Positions 32,131 through 38,878 of a DNA stretch of 38,878 nt are shown one piece after another. This DNA is from Alienimonas chondri. Its GTDB lineage: Bacteria; Planctomycetota; Planctomycetia; Planctomycetales; Planctomycetaceae. A program made the translations under genes and the position numbers. Positions within the stretch are counted from its first letter, which is position 1, and the number at the start of each line of letters is the position of its first letter. Under the pieces are notes generated by a model that worked only from the letters and a program-made list of their open reading frames with translations, was not told the origin of the DNA and made no database searches. The stretch lies in assembly GCF_013036045.1 (NCBI RefSeq), contig NZ_WTPX01000032.1, positions 1-38,878 on the forward strand, written 5' to 3'.

Positions 32131-34793
32131 GGCAGCGTTCCTGCCAAAAGTGGGAAACCGGCCAGCGTCGCCGTCGTAATGGCGACCGTCAGGGCGAGGA
32201 AGTGCCAATACAGCGTGACGTTGCACAGGTCGGCGTCATATCGGGCCGTCATACGACCGGCCAGCCGCCGAGCGACGCAGTAAAGTTGCATAATCACGCC
32301 CGTGAGAACGTGCAGGACGGTCCAGCCGGCGAGAACCCAGACGATCGCGGGGTAGACGTGCTCCGTGGGATCCAATCCCGCCCGCCAAGGCGCCGCCGTC
32401 AGCGCCGCGGCCCCGCCGAGGGCGAGCGACACGGCCGCCCCCGCAGCAATATAAAAGGCCGCCGCCCGGTCCTGTCGATTCCAGCGTCGGGCGAGGAGCG
32501 TCGCTCCCCAAGCGGCGATCGACGCTCCGCCGCCGATCAACAGCAGCAGACGATCCGGATCGGCGAGGCCCGCGGGGGGGAACTCGGGGTGCACGGTCCA
32601 ATAAAAGAGATAGCCGAACACCAGCGAGATAAACGCCGTCATATCGCCGATCATCGTGATCGTCATCGCCCACCAACCGACCGCCTGCGGACCGGACAGA
32701 TAAATCGGCAGCGTCAGACCCAAGCCCACGTCCTTCGACTCTTTTTCCGGAATCCGAGCGGCGCCGGTCCACAGCCAAACCAGAATCGTGCCCAGTCCCA
32801 GCAGCCCGCTGCCGCCGGCCCACCACCACCAGTGATAAGTTGCGAAGATAAACAGCCCGCCGGTGAACAGAGCCGCCAGCGCCGGCAGGAACGACGGCCC
32901 GGGGACGCGGAGGCATTGTTGCGGTTGAGCGTCGATGACGGAGGTCACCAGCGTTTCCCGCAGTTCTTCTTTCGCATCCGGCACATAAAACCGCCCTTCG
33001 TCGACGTCGCGGACGAAGTTCGGCTGATCCCAGAGCGGGTAGCGGCTGTCGATCTCGGGGATCGAACGCACTCCCCAGGGCCGATCCGGGATCTCCGCCA
33101 GCCATTCCAGCGTGCCGGCGTTCCACAGGTTCCGCGGGACGGTCGGCTCTTTGCCCTTGGGCCGCAGCACGTCCCAAACGAACACCAGAAAGCCGGCCGC
33201 CAGCAAAAATGCGCCGCAGGAGGAGATCAGGTTCAGCGTGTCCACCCCCAACCCCGCGGGATAGGTATAAACCCGGCGCGGCATGCCCCGCAGCCCGCTC
33301 CAGTGCATCGGCAGGAACGTGACGTTGAACCCGATCAGGAGCAGCCAGAAGGCGATTCGACCCAGCCGTTCCGAGAGTCGTTTGCCGCCGCTCGCCAGCG
33401 GATAAAAATAATAGAACCCGCCGACGATCGGGAAGATCGTCCCGCCGACCAACACATAATGCAGGTGTCCGACGACGAAATAGGTGTCGTGCGCCTGAAA
33501 GTCAAAAGGGGCGACCGCGACCATCACCCCCGTCAATCCGCCGGCCACGAACGTCACCAGGCTGGCCAGGATAAACAGCATCGCCGCCGACCGGCCCGCC
33601 GCTTTGCCGACTAACAGAGTGGCCAGGAAACAAAAGAGCTGCACCCCGGTCGGAATCGCGACCGCCATCGAGGCCGCGGAGAAAATCCCGATCGACACCC
33701 CCGGCAAGCCAATCGTGAACATGTGGTGCACCCACAGGCCGAAGCTGAGGAACCCCGTCCCCACCGCGGCCAGCACCACCCAGCTGTAACCGACGATCGG
33801 CGTGCGGGCGAACGTCGGCACGATCATCGCCATCAACGCCACCGACGGCAGAAACACGATATAAACTTCCGGGTGACCGAAGATCCAAAACAGGTGTTGC
33901 CATAAGACAGGATCCCCGCCGCGGGCCGGATCGAAGAACGGCCAATCGAACGCCCGTTCCATCTCTAACAAGATATCCCCCGCGATCAGCGGCGGAAATG
34001 CGAACAAAATCATCGCCCCCACCACTAGAATGTACCAGCTGTAAAGCGGCATCAGATTCACCCGCATCCCCGGCGGCCGGCACTTCAACGCTCCCACGAT
34101 CAACTCCACCGCCGCGGCGATCGAGGCGATCTCGATGAACGACAGCCCCAGCAGCCAGATGTCCGCCCCGACGCCCGGTTGATAGTCCGTCGTCATCGGC
34201 GGATACATAAACCATCCGCCCTTGGGCGCGGCGTCGAAGAAAATCGACCCGCACACGAACGTCCCGCCGATCAGATAACACCAGAACCCGAACGCCGACA
34301 GCCGTGGAAACGGAAGGTCGCGGGCCCCCAGCATCTGGGGCAAGATCAAAATCGAGAACGCTTCGAAAATCGGCACGGCGAACAGAAACATCATCACCGA
34401 GCCGTGCAGGGTGAAGACTTGGTTATATCGATCCGCCGAGAGGAAATCGTTCTCCGGAAAGGCCAGCTGTACGCGCATCAACAGCGCCAACACGCCGCCG
34501 AACAGAAAGAAAGCGAACGCCGCGAGCGTGTACCACAGCCCGACTTCGGAGTTATTCACCGCGGACCAATACCGCCACCCCTTCGGCGTTCGCCAAGCGT
34601 TCATCAAACGCCGTTCCTGCCCTTCCCGAACCTCCTTCGGCGGCGCCTCCGGCAAGGGATCGACGTCGCCAGGACGCTCGCGTTCGGGCCGCACGCGGTG
34701 CCGCTCCGGCAAGCCGCCGGCTTCGCGGTTCGGATCGCCGTCGCGTTCCTCCGGGATCGGGCCGGGTCCGTGGCTGTCGGGTCCGTCGCTCAC
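32127..34793 (-). CDS. ctaD: Cytochrome c oxidase subunit I-III fusion (caa3 type)
   Basis: An 888-residue fusion of subunit I (about 65-600) and subunit III (about 690-888). The redox ligands are intact: H130 and H445 for low-spin heme, H443 for the high-spin heme, CuB ligands H307, H356 and H357, and the cross-linkable Y311 in HPEVY. A charged N-terminal extension of about 60 residues precedes MNAWRTPKGWRYW; an internal start there is possible. The GTG start at 34793 overlaps the ctaC stop (GTGA). The subunit III part has a GDMTAFISLVFGYLFYW helix and about five to seven membrane helices. Terminal oxidase reducing O2 to water, pumping protons. Confidence 0.95.
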   Translation of the reverse strand: MSDGPDSHGPGPIPEERDGDPNREAGGLPERHRVRPERERPGDVDPLPEAPPKEVREGQERRLMNAWRTPKGWRYWSAVNNSEVGLWYTLAAFAFFLFGGVLALLMRVQLAFPENDFLSADRYNQVFTLHGSVMMFLFAVPIFEAFSILILPQMLGARDLPFPRLSAFGFWCYLIGGTFVCGSIFFDAAPKGGWFMYPPMTTDYQPGVGADIWLLGLSFIEIASIAAAVELIVGALKCRPPGMRVNLMPLYSWYILVVGAMILFAFPPLIAGDILLEMERAFDWPFFDPARGGDPVLWQHLFWIFGHPEVYIVFLPSVALMAMIVPTFARTPIVGYSWVVLAAVGTGFLSFGLWVHHMFTIGLPGVSIGIFSAASMAVAIPTGVQLFCFLATLLVGKAAGRSAAMLFILASLVTFVAGGLTGVMVAVAPFDFQAHDTYFVVGHLHYVLVGGTIFPIVGGFYYFYPLASGGKRLSERLGRIAFWLLLIGFNVTFLPMHWSGLRGMPRRVYTYPAGLGVDTLNLISSCGAFLLAAGFLVFVWDVLRPKGKEPTVPRNLWNAGTLEWLAEIPDRPWGVRSIPEIDSRYPLWDQPNFVRDVDEGRFYVPDAKEELRETLVTSVIDAQPQQCLRVPGPSFLPALAALFTGGLFIFATYHWWWWAGGSGLLGLGTILVWLWTGAARIPEKESKDVGLGLTLPIYLSGPQAVGWWAMTITMIGDMTAFISLVFGYLFYWTVHPEFPPAGLADPDRLLLLIGGGASIAAWGATLLARRWNRQDRAAAFYIAAGAAVSLALGGAAALTAAPWRAGLDPTEHVYPAIVWVLAGWTVLHVLTGVIMQLYCVARRLAGRMTARYDADLCNVTLYWHFLALTVAITTATLAGFPLLAGTLP

Positions 34794-35815
34794 TTCAGGC
34801 CTTTCAGGTAGACCGCAATCGCTCGCAGTTCCTCTTCGGAAAGATGATCGAAGGCGGGCATGTCCACGTCCGGCTTCAATTCGTCGACGTCCCGGATCCA
34901 ACGCCTCAGGGCCTCCACGTCGTTGGGCAACATGCCCGCGCCGATCGTGCGGCGGCCGCCGAGATGGGTGAGGTCCGGCCCGACGCCGCCGTCCGCGGCG
35001 GTCCCGCGAACCGCATGACAGGCTCCGCAGCCGGATTGAAGAAACAACCGGGCGCCGGCCGCGCCCAACTCCGTCTCCGGCTCCACGGCGGGCGCCCGCT
35101 GGGCGGCGAGCCAGGCGTCGAACTCCTGCCGCGGCAGCGTTTGCACGTCGAAGTTCATCAGCGCGTGCGACGCCCCGCAGTACTCGGCGCAGGCGCCCCG
35201 AAACGTCCCCGCGCGATCGGCCGTCAGCGCCAGCCGGTTCTCCCGGCCCGGGATCATGTCCATCTTCCCCCCGAGCGCGGGGATCCAGAAGGAGTGAATC
35301 ACGTCGTCGCTGCGGAGCAGGAACTGCACCGGTTCGTCGACCGGCAGGCGGATCTCGTTTGCGGTCTCCACGGGTCCGTCCGGCGTGAGATAACGGACCC
35401 GCCACCACCAACGAACGCCGTCGACCTCGACCGTCAGACTGCCCGGCGGGGCGTCGCGGACCAGCGGAGGGATCAACTGCAATCCATAGATCAGCAGCAC
35501 GGTGAGGATGACGGTCGGCGCCACGACCCCGCCGCCGATGACCCACCACCGCGTCGCCGTTGGTTCGTGCTGCGGCCGCTCGATGACGATGGCGTACAGG
35601 GCCAGCCCCGCCACGGCCAGCCAGATCAGAACGCCGCCGCCCAGCATCCACCAGAACAGCGAGAGCACCCCCGCCGCCGCGGGACCGGCCGGATCGAGCG
35701 CCGACTGCGTCCCACGGCAACCGATCATCCCGACTGCCGACAGCAGTCCGACGGCCCCCGCCATAGCGCCGAGCCGCGTCGCCGGGGGACGCACCTGTCC
35801 GGGTCGGTCGGTCAT
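34790..35815 (-). CDS. ctaC: Cytochrome c oxidase subunit II with fused cytochrome c domain
   Basis: A 341-residue caa3-type subunit II. A lipobox-like VGMIGC with C33 suggests a lipid anchor; two membrane helices follow (about 48-75 and 90-118). The cupredoxin domain holds the CuA ligands H174, C209, E211, C213, H217 and M220 in CAEYCGASHALM. A C-terminal cytochrome c domain has CGACH at 263-267 and a probable axial Met319 (VDMPAF). ATG at 35815 is first of the operon, and 240 bases of divergent region separate it from dedA. It heads a co-translated set: ctaC, ctaD fusion, small membrane protein, ctaG. Confidence 0.96.
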   Translation of the reverse strand: MTDRPGQVRPPATRLGAMAGAVGLLSAVGMIGCRGTQSALDPAGPAAAGVLSLFWWMLGGGVLIWLAVAGLALYAIVIERPQHEPTATRWWVIGGGVVAPTVILTVLLIYGLQLIPPLVRDAPPGSLTVEVDGVRWWWRVRYLTPDGPVETANEIRLPVDEPVQFLLRSDDVIHSFWIPALGGKMDMIPGRENRLALTADRAGTFRGACAEYCGASHALMNFDVQTLPRQEFDAWLAAQRAPAVEPETELGAAGARLFLQSGCGACHAVRGTAADGGVGPDLTHLGGRRTIGAGMLPNDVEALRRWIRDVDELKPDVDMPAFDHLSEEELRAIAVYLKGLK

Positions 35816-36055
35816 GGGAAGACGATCGGCGGAGGAGGAACGATCGGCGGAGTCGAGACCGCGGGCGTGGGCGCCTGGACCGTCCGTCAGTGTCGCGGTC
35901 GCGTCAACTGGCGGGGGCGTTTGACTGGGAATCAAGGCTTTTCCCCACCGCACGGCGGGGGCGCCGCCCTCGACGGGCTGAAAGCGCAGCGGCAGGCTGG
36001 TGAGCCGTATCGGGGCAGTATCGCGTCTATCGAGCCCCCCCTTCATCCCCCGTCG

Positions 36056-36706
36056 ATGCGGCCCCCCCAGCGACGCGGAGCGTTCTTGGAAAACTTCATC
36101 ACCGACACGCTCCGGTCGTGGGGCTATCTGGGCGCCGCTGCGTTGATGTTCCTGGAGAACGTTTTTCCACCGATCCCTTCGGAGGTGGTGATGCCCGGCG
36201 CCGGAGCGGCGGCGAAATCGGGCGAACATTCGCTGGCCGTCATGATTCTCGCCGGCTCCGTCGGCTCGATCCTCGGGCAGTTGGCGTGGTACGGCGTCGC
36301 TCGGCGCGTCGGCACAGAGCGGTTCCGCCGCTGGATCGAGCAACACGGACACTGGTTGGGAACCTCGCCGGACGAGGTCGAGCGAGCCGACCGCTGGTTC
36401 GATCGCTACGGCCTGTGGGCCGTGACGATCGGGCGCCTCGTTCCGGGCGTGCGGACGTTGATCAGCGTGCCCGCCGGTCTGTCCGAGATGGGGCTGACGA
36501 AGTTCCTGATCGGCACGTCCATCGGCACGACGATTTGGACCGCCCTGCTGGCCGGCGTCGGCTACTGGCTCGCCGGTCAACAGGACTCGATCACGAGCGT
36601 GCTCAACTACATCGGCATGGCGGTCGTCGGCACCTTGCTGGCGGCGTTCCTATGGCGCGTCGTCAGTCGTCATCGGCAACTCAAACAGGAACAAGCCAGC
36701 CGCTGA
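36056..36706 (+). CDS. DedA-family membrane protein
   Basis: A 216-residue DedA/SNARE-associated (VTT) protein, a family thought to move or flip lipid carriers in the inner membrane. The LENVFPPIPSEVV block (33-45) and the GRLVPGVRTLISVPAG block with R127, P130 and R133 are the two conserved reentrant motifs. About five hydrophobic segments, ending with a short basic tail. ATG at 36056 was chosen as the first Met before the amphipathic start. Divergently arranged with ctaC. Confidence 0.93.
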   Translation: MRPPQRRGAFLENFITDTLRSWGYLGAAALMFLENVFPPIPSEVVMPGAGAAAKSGEHSLAVMILAGSVGSILGQLAWYGVARRVGTERFRRWIEQHGHWLGTSPDEVERADRWFDRYGLWAVTIGRLVPGVRTLISVPAGLSEMGLTKFLIGTSIGTTIWTALLAGVGYWLAGQQDSITSVLNYIGMAVVGTLLAAFLWRVVSRHRQLKQEQASR

Positions 36707-36802
36707 CTCGTCCCCCCCTCCGAACCGGGCGGACGGGGCGCTTCGCTTCTGCGAATTGCCCGACTCCTGCCGCACCGAGATACGGCCGGTCGATTAACGA
36801 AG

Positions 36803-36820
36803 CGAGCTTGCTCGAGTTTT
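36803..36820 (+). terminator. Weak candidate terminator downstream of dedA
   Basis: Five-base stem CGAGC (36803-36807) pairing with GCTCG (36810-36814) and only two loop bases, then AGTTTTT. The T tract favours termination of a plus-strand transcript, but the stem is short and the loop tight. Confidence 0.35.
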
Positions 36821-36987
36821 TCACGGGGTGGTGAAGAGATCCCCCTCCAGCACGCCCTGTCTGCCGATGTCGTGCGGCTAGGCAGTGCGGACGAACACGG
36901 AGGAGCTATCCCGTCGGCAGGAGAGCGAGGCGATCGACGGGCTGAAGGAGCGGACTGGCGGCTGAATTTCCCGCAATTGAATAAATT

Positions 36988-37015
36988 CCGCCCCGTCCGG
37001 GACCGGACGGGGCGG
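36988..37015. terminator. Strong hairpin downstream of the DsrE gene
   Basis: Perfect 13-bp stem, CCGCCCCGTCCGG (36988-37000) with its complement at 37003-37015, and two loop bases. On the plus strand it is followed by GATCATTCTTTTT. On the minus strand it lies 66 bases beyond the DsrE stop and is followed by an AT-rich run (GAATTTATT). Probably an intrinsic terminator serving both directions. Confidence 0.65.
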
Positions 37016-37081
37016 GATCATTCTTTTTGGCGCCGGACGCAACGGACCGCATCGGCGGCGCCGACGCTGGTTCGGTTCAGG

Positions 37082-37663
37082 TCAGTGAAACCCGATGACG
37101 GCGTATCCGTCGGCCTGCAGACCGATGTTGACCGTCGCGGCGGACACGGCCACCGTGACCACGTCGGCGACCTCGGTCGTCGCGATGCCGAGGTGCGACA
37201 GATTCTGGCCGCAGACGTAGATCTCCACGCCGGCCTTCTTGAGCTGCCGCAGCAGGTCGAGGTGCGGGTTCTCCACCACGCCCTTGTCCCTCATATACGG
37301 CTTCGCCCGGGCGGCGGTCGCCTCGTCGGACAGGGCCGCCGTGACCGCCGGGCCGTGCAGGACGATCGCCATCTTCATGCCCTGCTCGGGACCGACGCCG
37401 GCGTGGGCGTATTGGTTGAGAATGAGGGCGGCCCGATCGAGACCCTTCAGCACGCTGCCGGACGTCTGGTCGGAAGTGATGTCGATGAGCGCCTTGGCAT
37501 TCCTGCGGGGCTGCAGGGCGGCGTCCGGCAGCGGGACGATCCCGCCGTGCCCTTCAATGACCGGGTGGAGGTAGGTTGGGTTGGCGGTGGGATCGTCGGT
37601 TGGAGCCGGTCCCGCGGCTGGGGCGGCGGCGAGAGCGACGGTGAGCAGGGCGGCGGAGAGCAT
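37082..37663 (-). CDS. Exported DsrE-family protein
   Basis: A 193-residue protein with a short signal peptide (MLSAALLTVALAAAPAAG) and a DsrE/DsrF-like domain. A single conserved-position cysteine, C151 in VEIYVCGQNLSHLGI, matches the sulfur-handling cysteine position of the family, and MKMAIVLHGPAVTAALSD is the core strand-helix. The mature protein would be periplasmic. It lies 72 bases after a membrane thioredoxin, in line with a second DsrE-like gene, so the three are probably one transcript ending at the hairpin at 36988-37015. Whether it carries sulfur or another thiol ligand is not known. Confidence 0.85.
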   Translation of the reverse strand: MLSAALLTVALAAAPAAGPAPTDDPTANPTYLHPVIEGHGGIVPLPDAALQPRRNAKALIDITSDQTSGSVLKGLDRAALILNQYAHAGVGPEQGMKMAIVLHGPAVTAALSDEATAARAKPYMRDKGVVENPHLDLLRQLKKAGVEIYVCGQNLSHLGIATTEVADVVTVAVSAATVNIGLQADGYAVIGFH

Positions 37664-37735
37664 GGCGTACGGCTTGGTTGGAGGTTTGGGACCGCCGCCG
37701 AATGCAGCGGCGAACGGGGGGAAGCGATCGGGGAA

Positions 37736-38335
37736 TCAGCGGCCGGCGTCGGTCGCCGCAGCTCGGTGTTCGTTGAGAAATTCGAGCAGCCCCGCGGCGT
37801 CGACGAAGCCGGTGCGGGCGATTTCCTCGCCCTCGGCGTCCAGCAACAGCAGCGTCGGCAAATAGGCCACGTCATACGTCTCCGAGGCGGCGCGGGCGGC
37901 GGCGCCGGCGACGTTCTGTTTAACGGGGATCACGCCCTCGGCGAGGGCTTCCCGCACGGCCGGGTCCGGCCAGGTCTTCTCGTCCATCAGCTGACACGGC
38001 GGGCACCAGGCGGCCGCGAAATCCACCAGCACGGGCTCGCCGGAGCGGGCCGATTCCGCCAATGCCGCGGACAGGTCGGTCCGCCACGGCACCCGCGAGG
38101 GGGGCGCTGAGGCGGCGGAGTCGTAATCCGCTGAATCGATCGACGGCGCCGCGGGGGCCGTGACGCCCTGCTCGACTGCGGCAGCAGGCGACTGGGACGC
38201 GGACGAACTCGCCGACAGGGGATCGGACCAGCCGACGAACGCCGCGGCGGCGATCGCGGCGACGCCGAGCAACGCCACGGCGGCCCCGAGGCAGGGTCGG
38301 CAGCACGCGGAGGAGGGAGAACAGGCGGCGGACAT
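37736..38335 (-). CDS. Membrane-anchored thioredoxin-fold protein
   Basis: A 199-residue protein with an N-terminal Cys-rich segment (C5, C11, C12, C15), a transmembrane anchor (about 16-36), an Ala/Ser/Pro-rich linker and a thioredoxin fold (about 82-190) facing the periplasm. The active site is WCPPC at 110-114 and the cis-proline region reads VAYLPTLLLL. It resembles the DsbD C-terminal or thiol:disulfide interchange type. ATG at 38335. The gene sits between two exported DsrE-like genes on the same strand (gaps of 47 and 72 bases), so it may reduce their cysteines or those of c-type cytochromes. Confidence 0.88.
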   Translation of the reverse strand: MSAACSPSSACCRPCLGAAVALLGVAAIAAAAFVGWSDPLSASSSASQSPAAAVEQGVTAPAAPSIDSADYDSAASAPPSRVPWRTDLSAALAESARSGEPVLVDFAAAWCPPCQLMDEKTWPDPAVREALAEGVIPVKQNVAGAAARAASETYDVAYLPTLLLLDAEGEEIARTGFVDAAGLLEFLNEHRAAATDAGR

Positions 38336-38382
38336 GGGAGGGCTTTCAGAAGGCGGGATCAGGACGAACGAAAGAGGCGGGA

Positions 38383-38878
38383 TCAAAAGCGGATGTAGGC
38401 GTAGCCTTGGTGCTGCAGGTCGATCAGCCGGGCGTACGCGGCTTGGGCGAGCTGCACGTCCGGGTGGATTTCGTTCTTCGCCCACCCCTCCCGCTGACGG
38501 CGGGCGTTGCACAACTCGACGGTGACGCCCTGCTCCGTGAGCTTCGAGATCAACGCCGTGTTTGGATTGGCGTCGCCCTCGAACCCGTATTTCCGCCACG
38601 CCTCGTCCGTTAGCAGATGGGCCGCGGCCTTGCCGTGATAGACGGCACGGATATCGAGTCGTTCGGCCGGCACGCCCTGCTTTGCGTAATAGTCGCGGAG
38701 CTTGCCGAGGTATAGCAGGCCCTTGCCGACCCCGTCCTTCCACTCGTCGTCGCTAATTTGATAGACGACTTTGATCGGACCGTCGTATTGCAGTCCGATG
38801 ACCGGGCGGCCGTCGTCGCCGGCTTCGGCCAGGGCGGCGGGCGAGGCTGGGGCCGGCGACAGCAGGGCGGCGAGGGCC
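38383..38878 (-). CDS. Exported DsrE-family protein, 5' end beyond the window
   Basis: The reading frame continues to the right edge, so the start and most of the signal peptide are outside. The visible 164 residues begin in an Ala/Leu-rich signal-like stretch, then a mature domain VIGLQYDGPIKVVYQISDD. ELCNARRQ carries a cysteine at the same place as C151 of the other DsrE-like protein, and the C-terminus ends GYAYIRF. The similarity to the protein at 37082-37663 (both ending in a GYA.I.F pattern) marks them as distant paralogues. Confidence 0.8.
   Translation of the reverse strand, partial: ALAALLSPAPASPAALAEAGDDGRPVIGLQYDGPIKVVYQISDDEWKDGVGKGLLYLGKLRDYYAKQGVPAERLDIRAVYHGKAAAHLLTDEAWRKYGFEGDANPNTALISKLTEQGVTVELCNARRQREGWAKNEIHPDVQLAQAAYARLIDLQHQGYAYIRF

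Larger units (their letters stand above)
36707..37081. other. Gene-free stretch of 375 bases between dedA and the DsrE cluster
   Basis: No coding region is supported on either strand. It holds a small hairpin followed by T residues soon after dedA (36803-36820) and a strong 13-bp hairpin near the DsrE gene (36988-37015). The stretch is less GC-rich near its right end. No tRNA or repeat family copy was recognised. Confidence 0.6.

Noticed and set aside
31995-33614. Plus-strand open frame of 539 codons over the oxidase gene
   Set aside because: Gln/Arg-rich antisense shadow; the minus strand has all heme and copper ligands of subunit I.

Overview
The window reads as chromosomal DNA of a high-GC planctomycete (Planctomycetota). 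The evidence is a DUF1549/DUF1553 protein next to a DUF1501 protein, a sigma factor resembling the Rhodopirellula/Verrucomicrobium ECF group, a fused CheB-CheR-PAS protein, many starts without an obvious Shine-Dalgarno sequence, and many short dispersed palindromes. I cannot assign a species. No tRNA, rRNA, CRISPR array, transposase or phage gene is visible. About 33 genes are supported; most other long open frames are antisense shadows caused by high GC.

Region 1 (1-8101) is mostly on the minus strand. It holds a squalene-hopene-cyclase-like terpene cyclase translationally coupled to a 4Fe-4S protein, with a GcvH-like lipoyl protein upstream. Then come a small HNH protein (plus strand), serS, an M20 dipeptidase, an FHA protein and a pterin-4a-carbinolamine dehydratase. 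Palindromic repeats of several families lie between these genes. Three lie inside reading frames, two in the cyclase and one in the ferredoxin-like protein, where they are translated as extra peptide.

Region 2 (8279-13974, plus strand) holds an exported DUF1549/DUF1553 protein, a Tat-type DUF1501 protein, an ECF sigma factor, and a membrane protein coupled to the sigma gene. That protein joins an anti-sigma-like cytoplasmic N-terminus to a periplasmic DUF1549/DUF1553 body. This is the most system-like novelty in the window.

Region 3 (14179-22737, plus strand) is a nonulosonic (pseudaminic-type) acid cluster: a Wzt-like ABC ATPase, pseB, pseC, a pseF/spsF-like gene, pseG, pseI and an unassigned probable transferase. 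No pseH acetyltransferase is present. A formyltransferase gene lies in antisense orientation between pseG and pseI, which suggests an N-formylated sugar.

Region 4 (22786-27159, minus strand) holds a PAS histidine kinase and a CheB-CheR-PAS protein. Region 5 (27443-29796) holds two divergent paralogous CaCA-type cation antiporters, one of which lacks the first-repeat glutamate. Region 6 (29812-35815, minus strand) is a caa3-type cytochrome oxidase operon: ctaC with a cytochrome c domain, a fused subunit I/III gene, a small membrane protein, ctaG and a triheme cytochrome c. Region 7 holds dedA (plus strand), then a minus-strand cluster of two exported DsrE-like proteins around a membrane-anchored thioredoxin. 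The outermost DsrE gene runs off the right edge.
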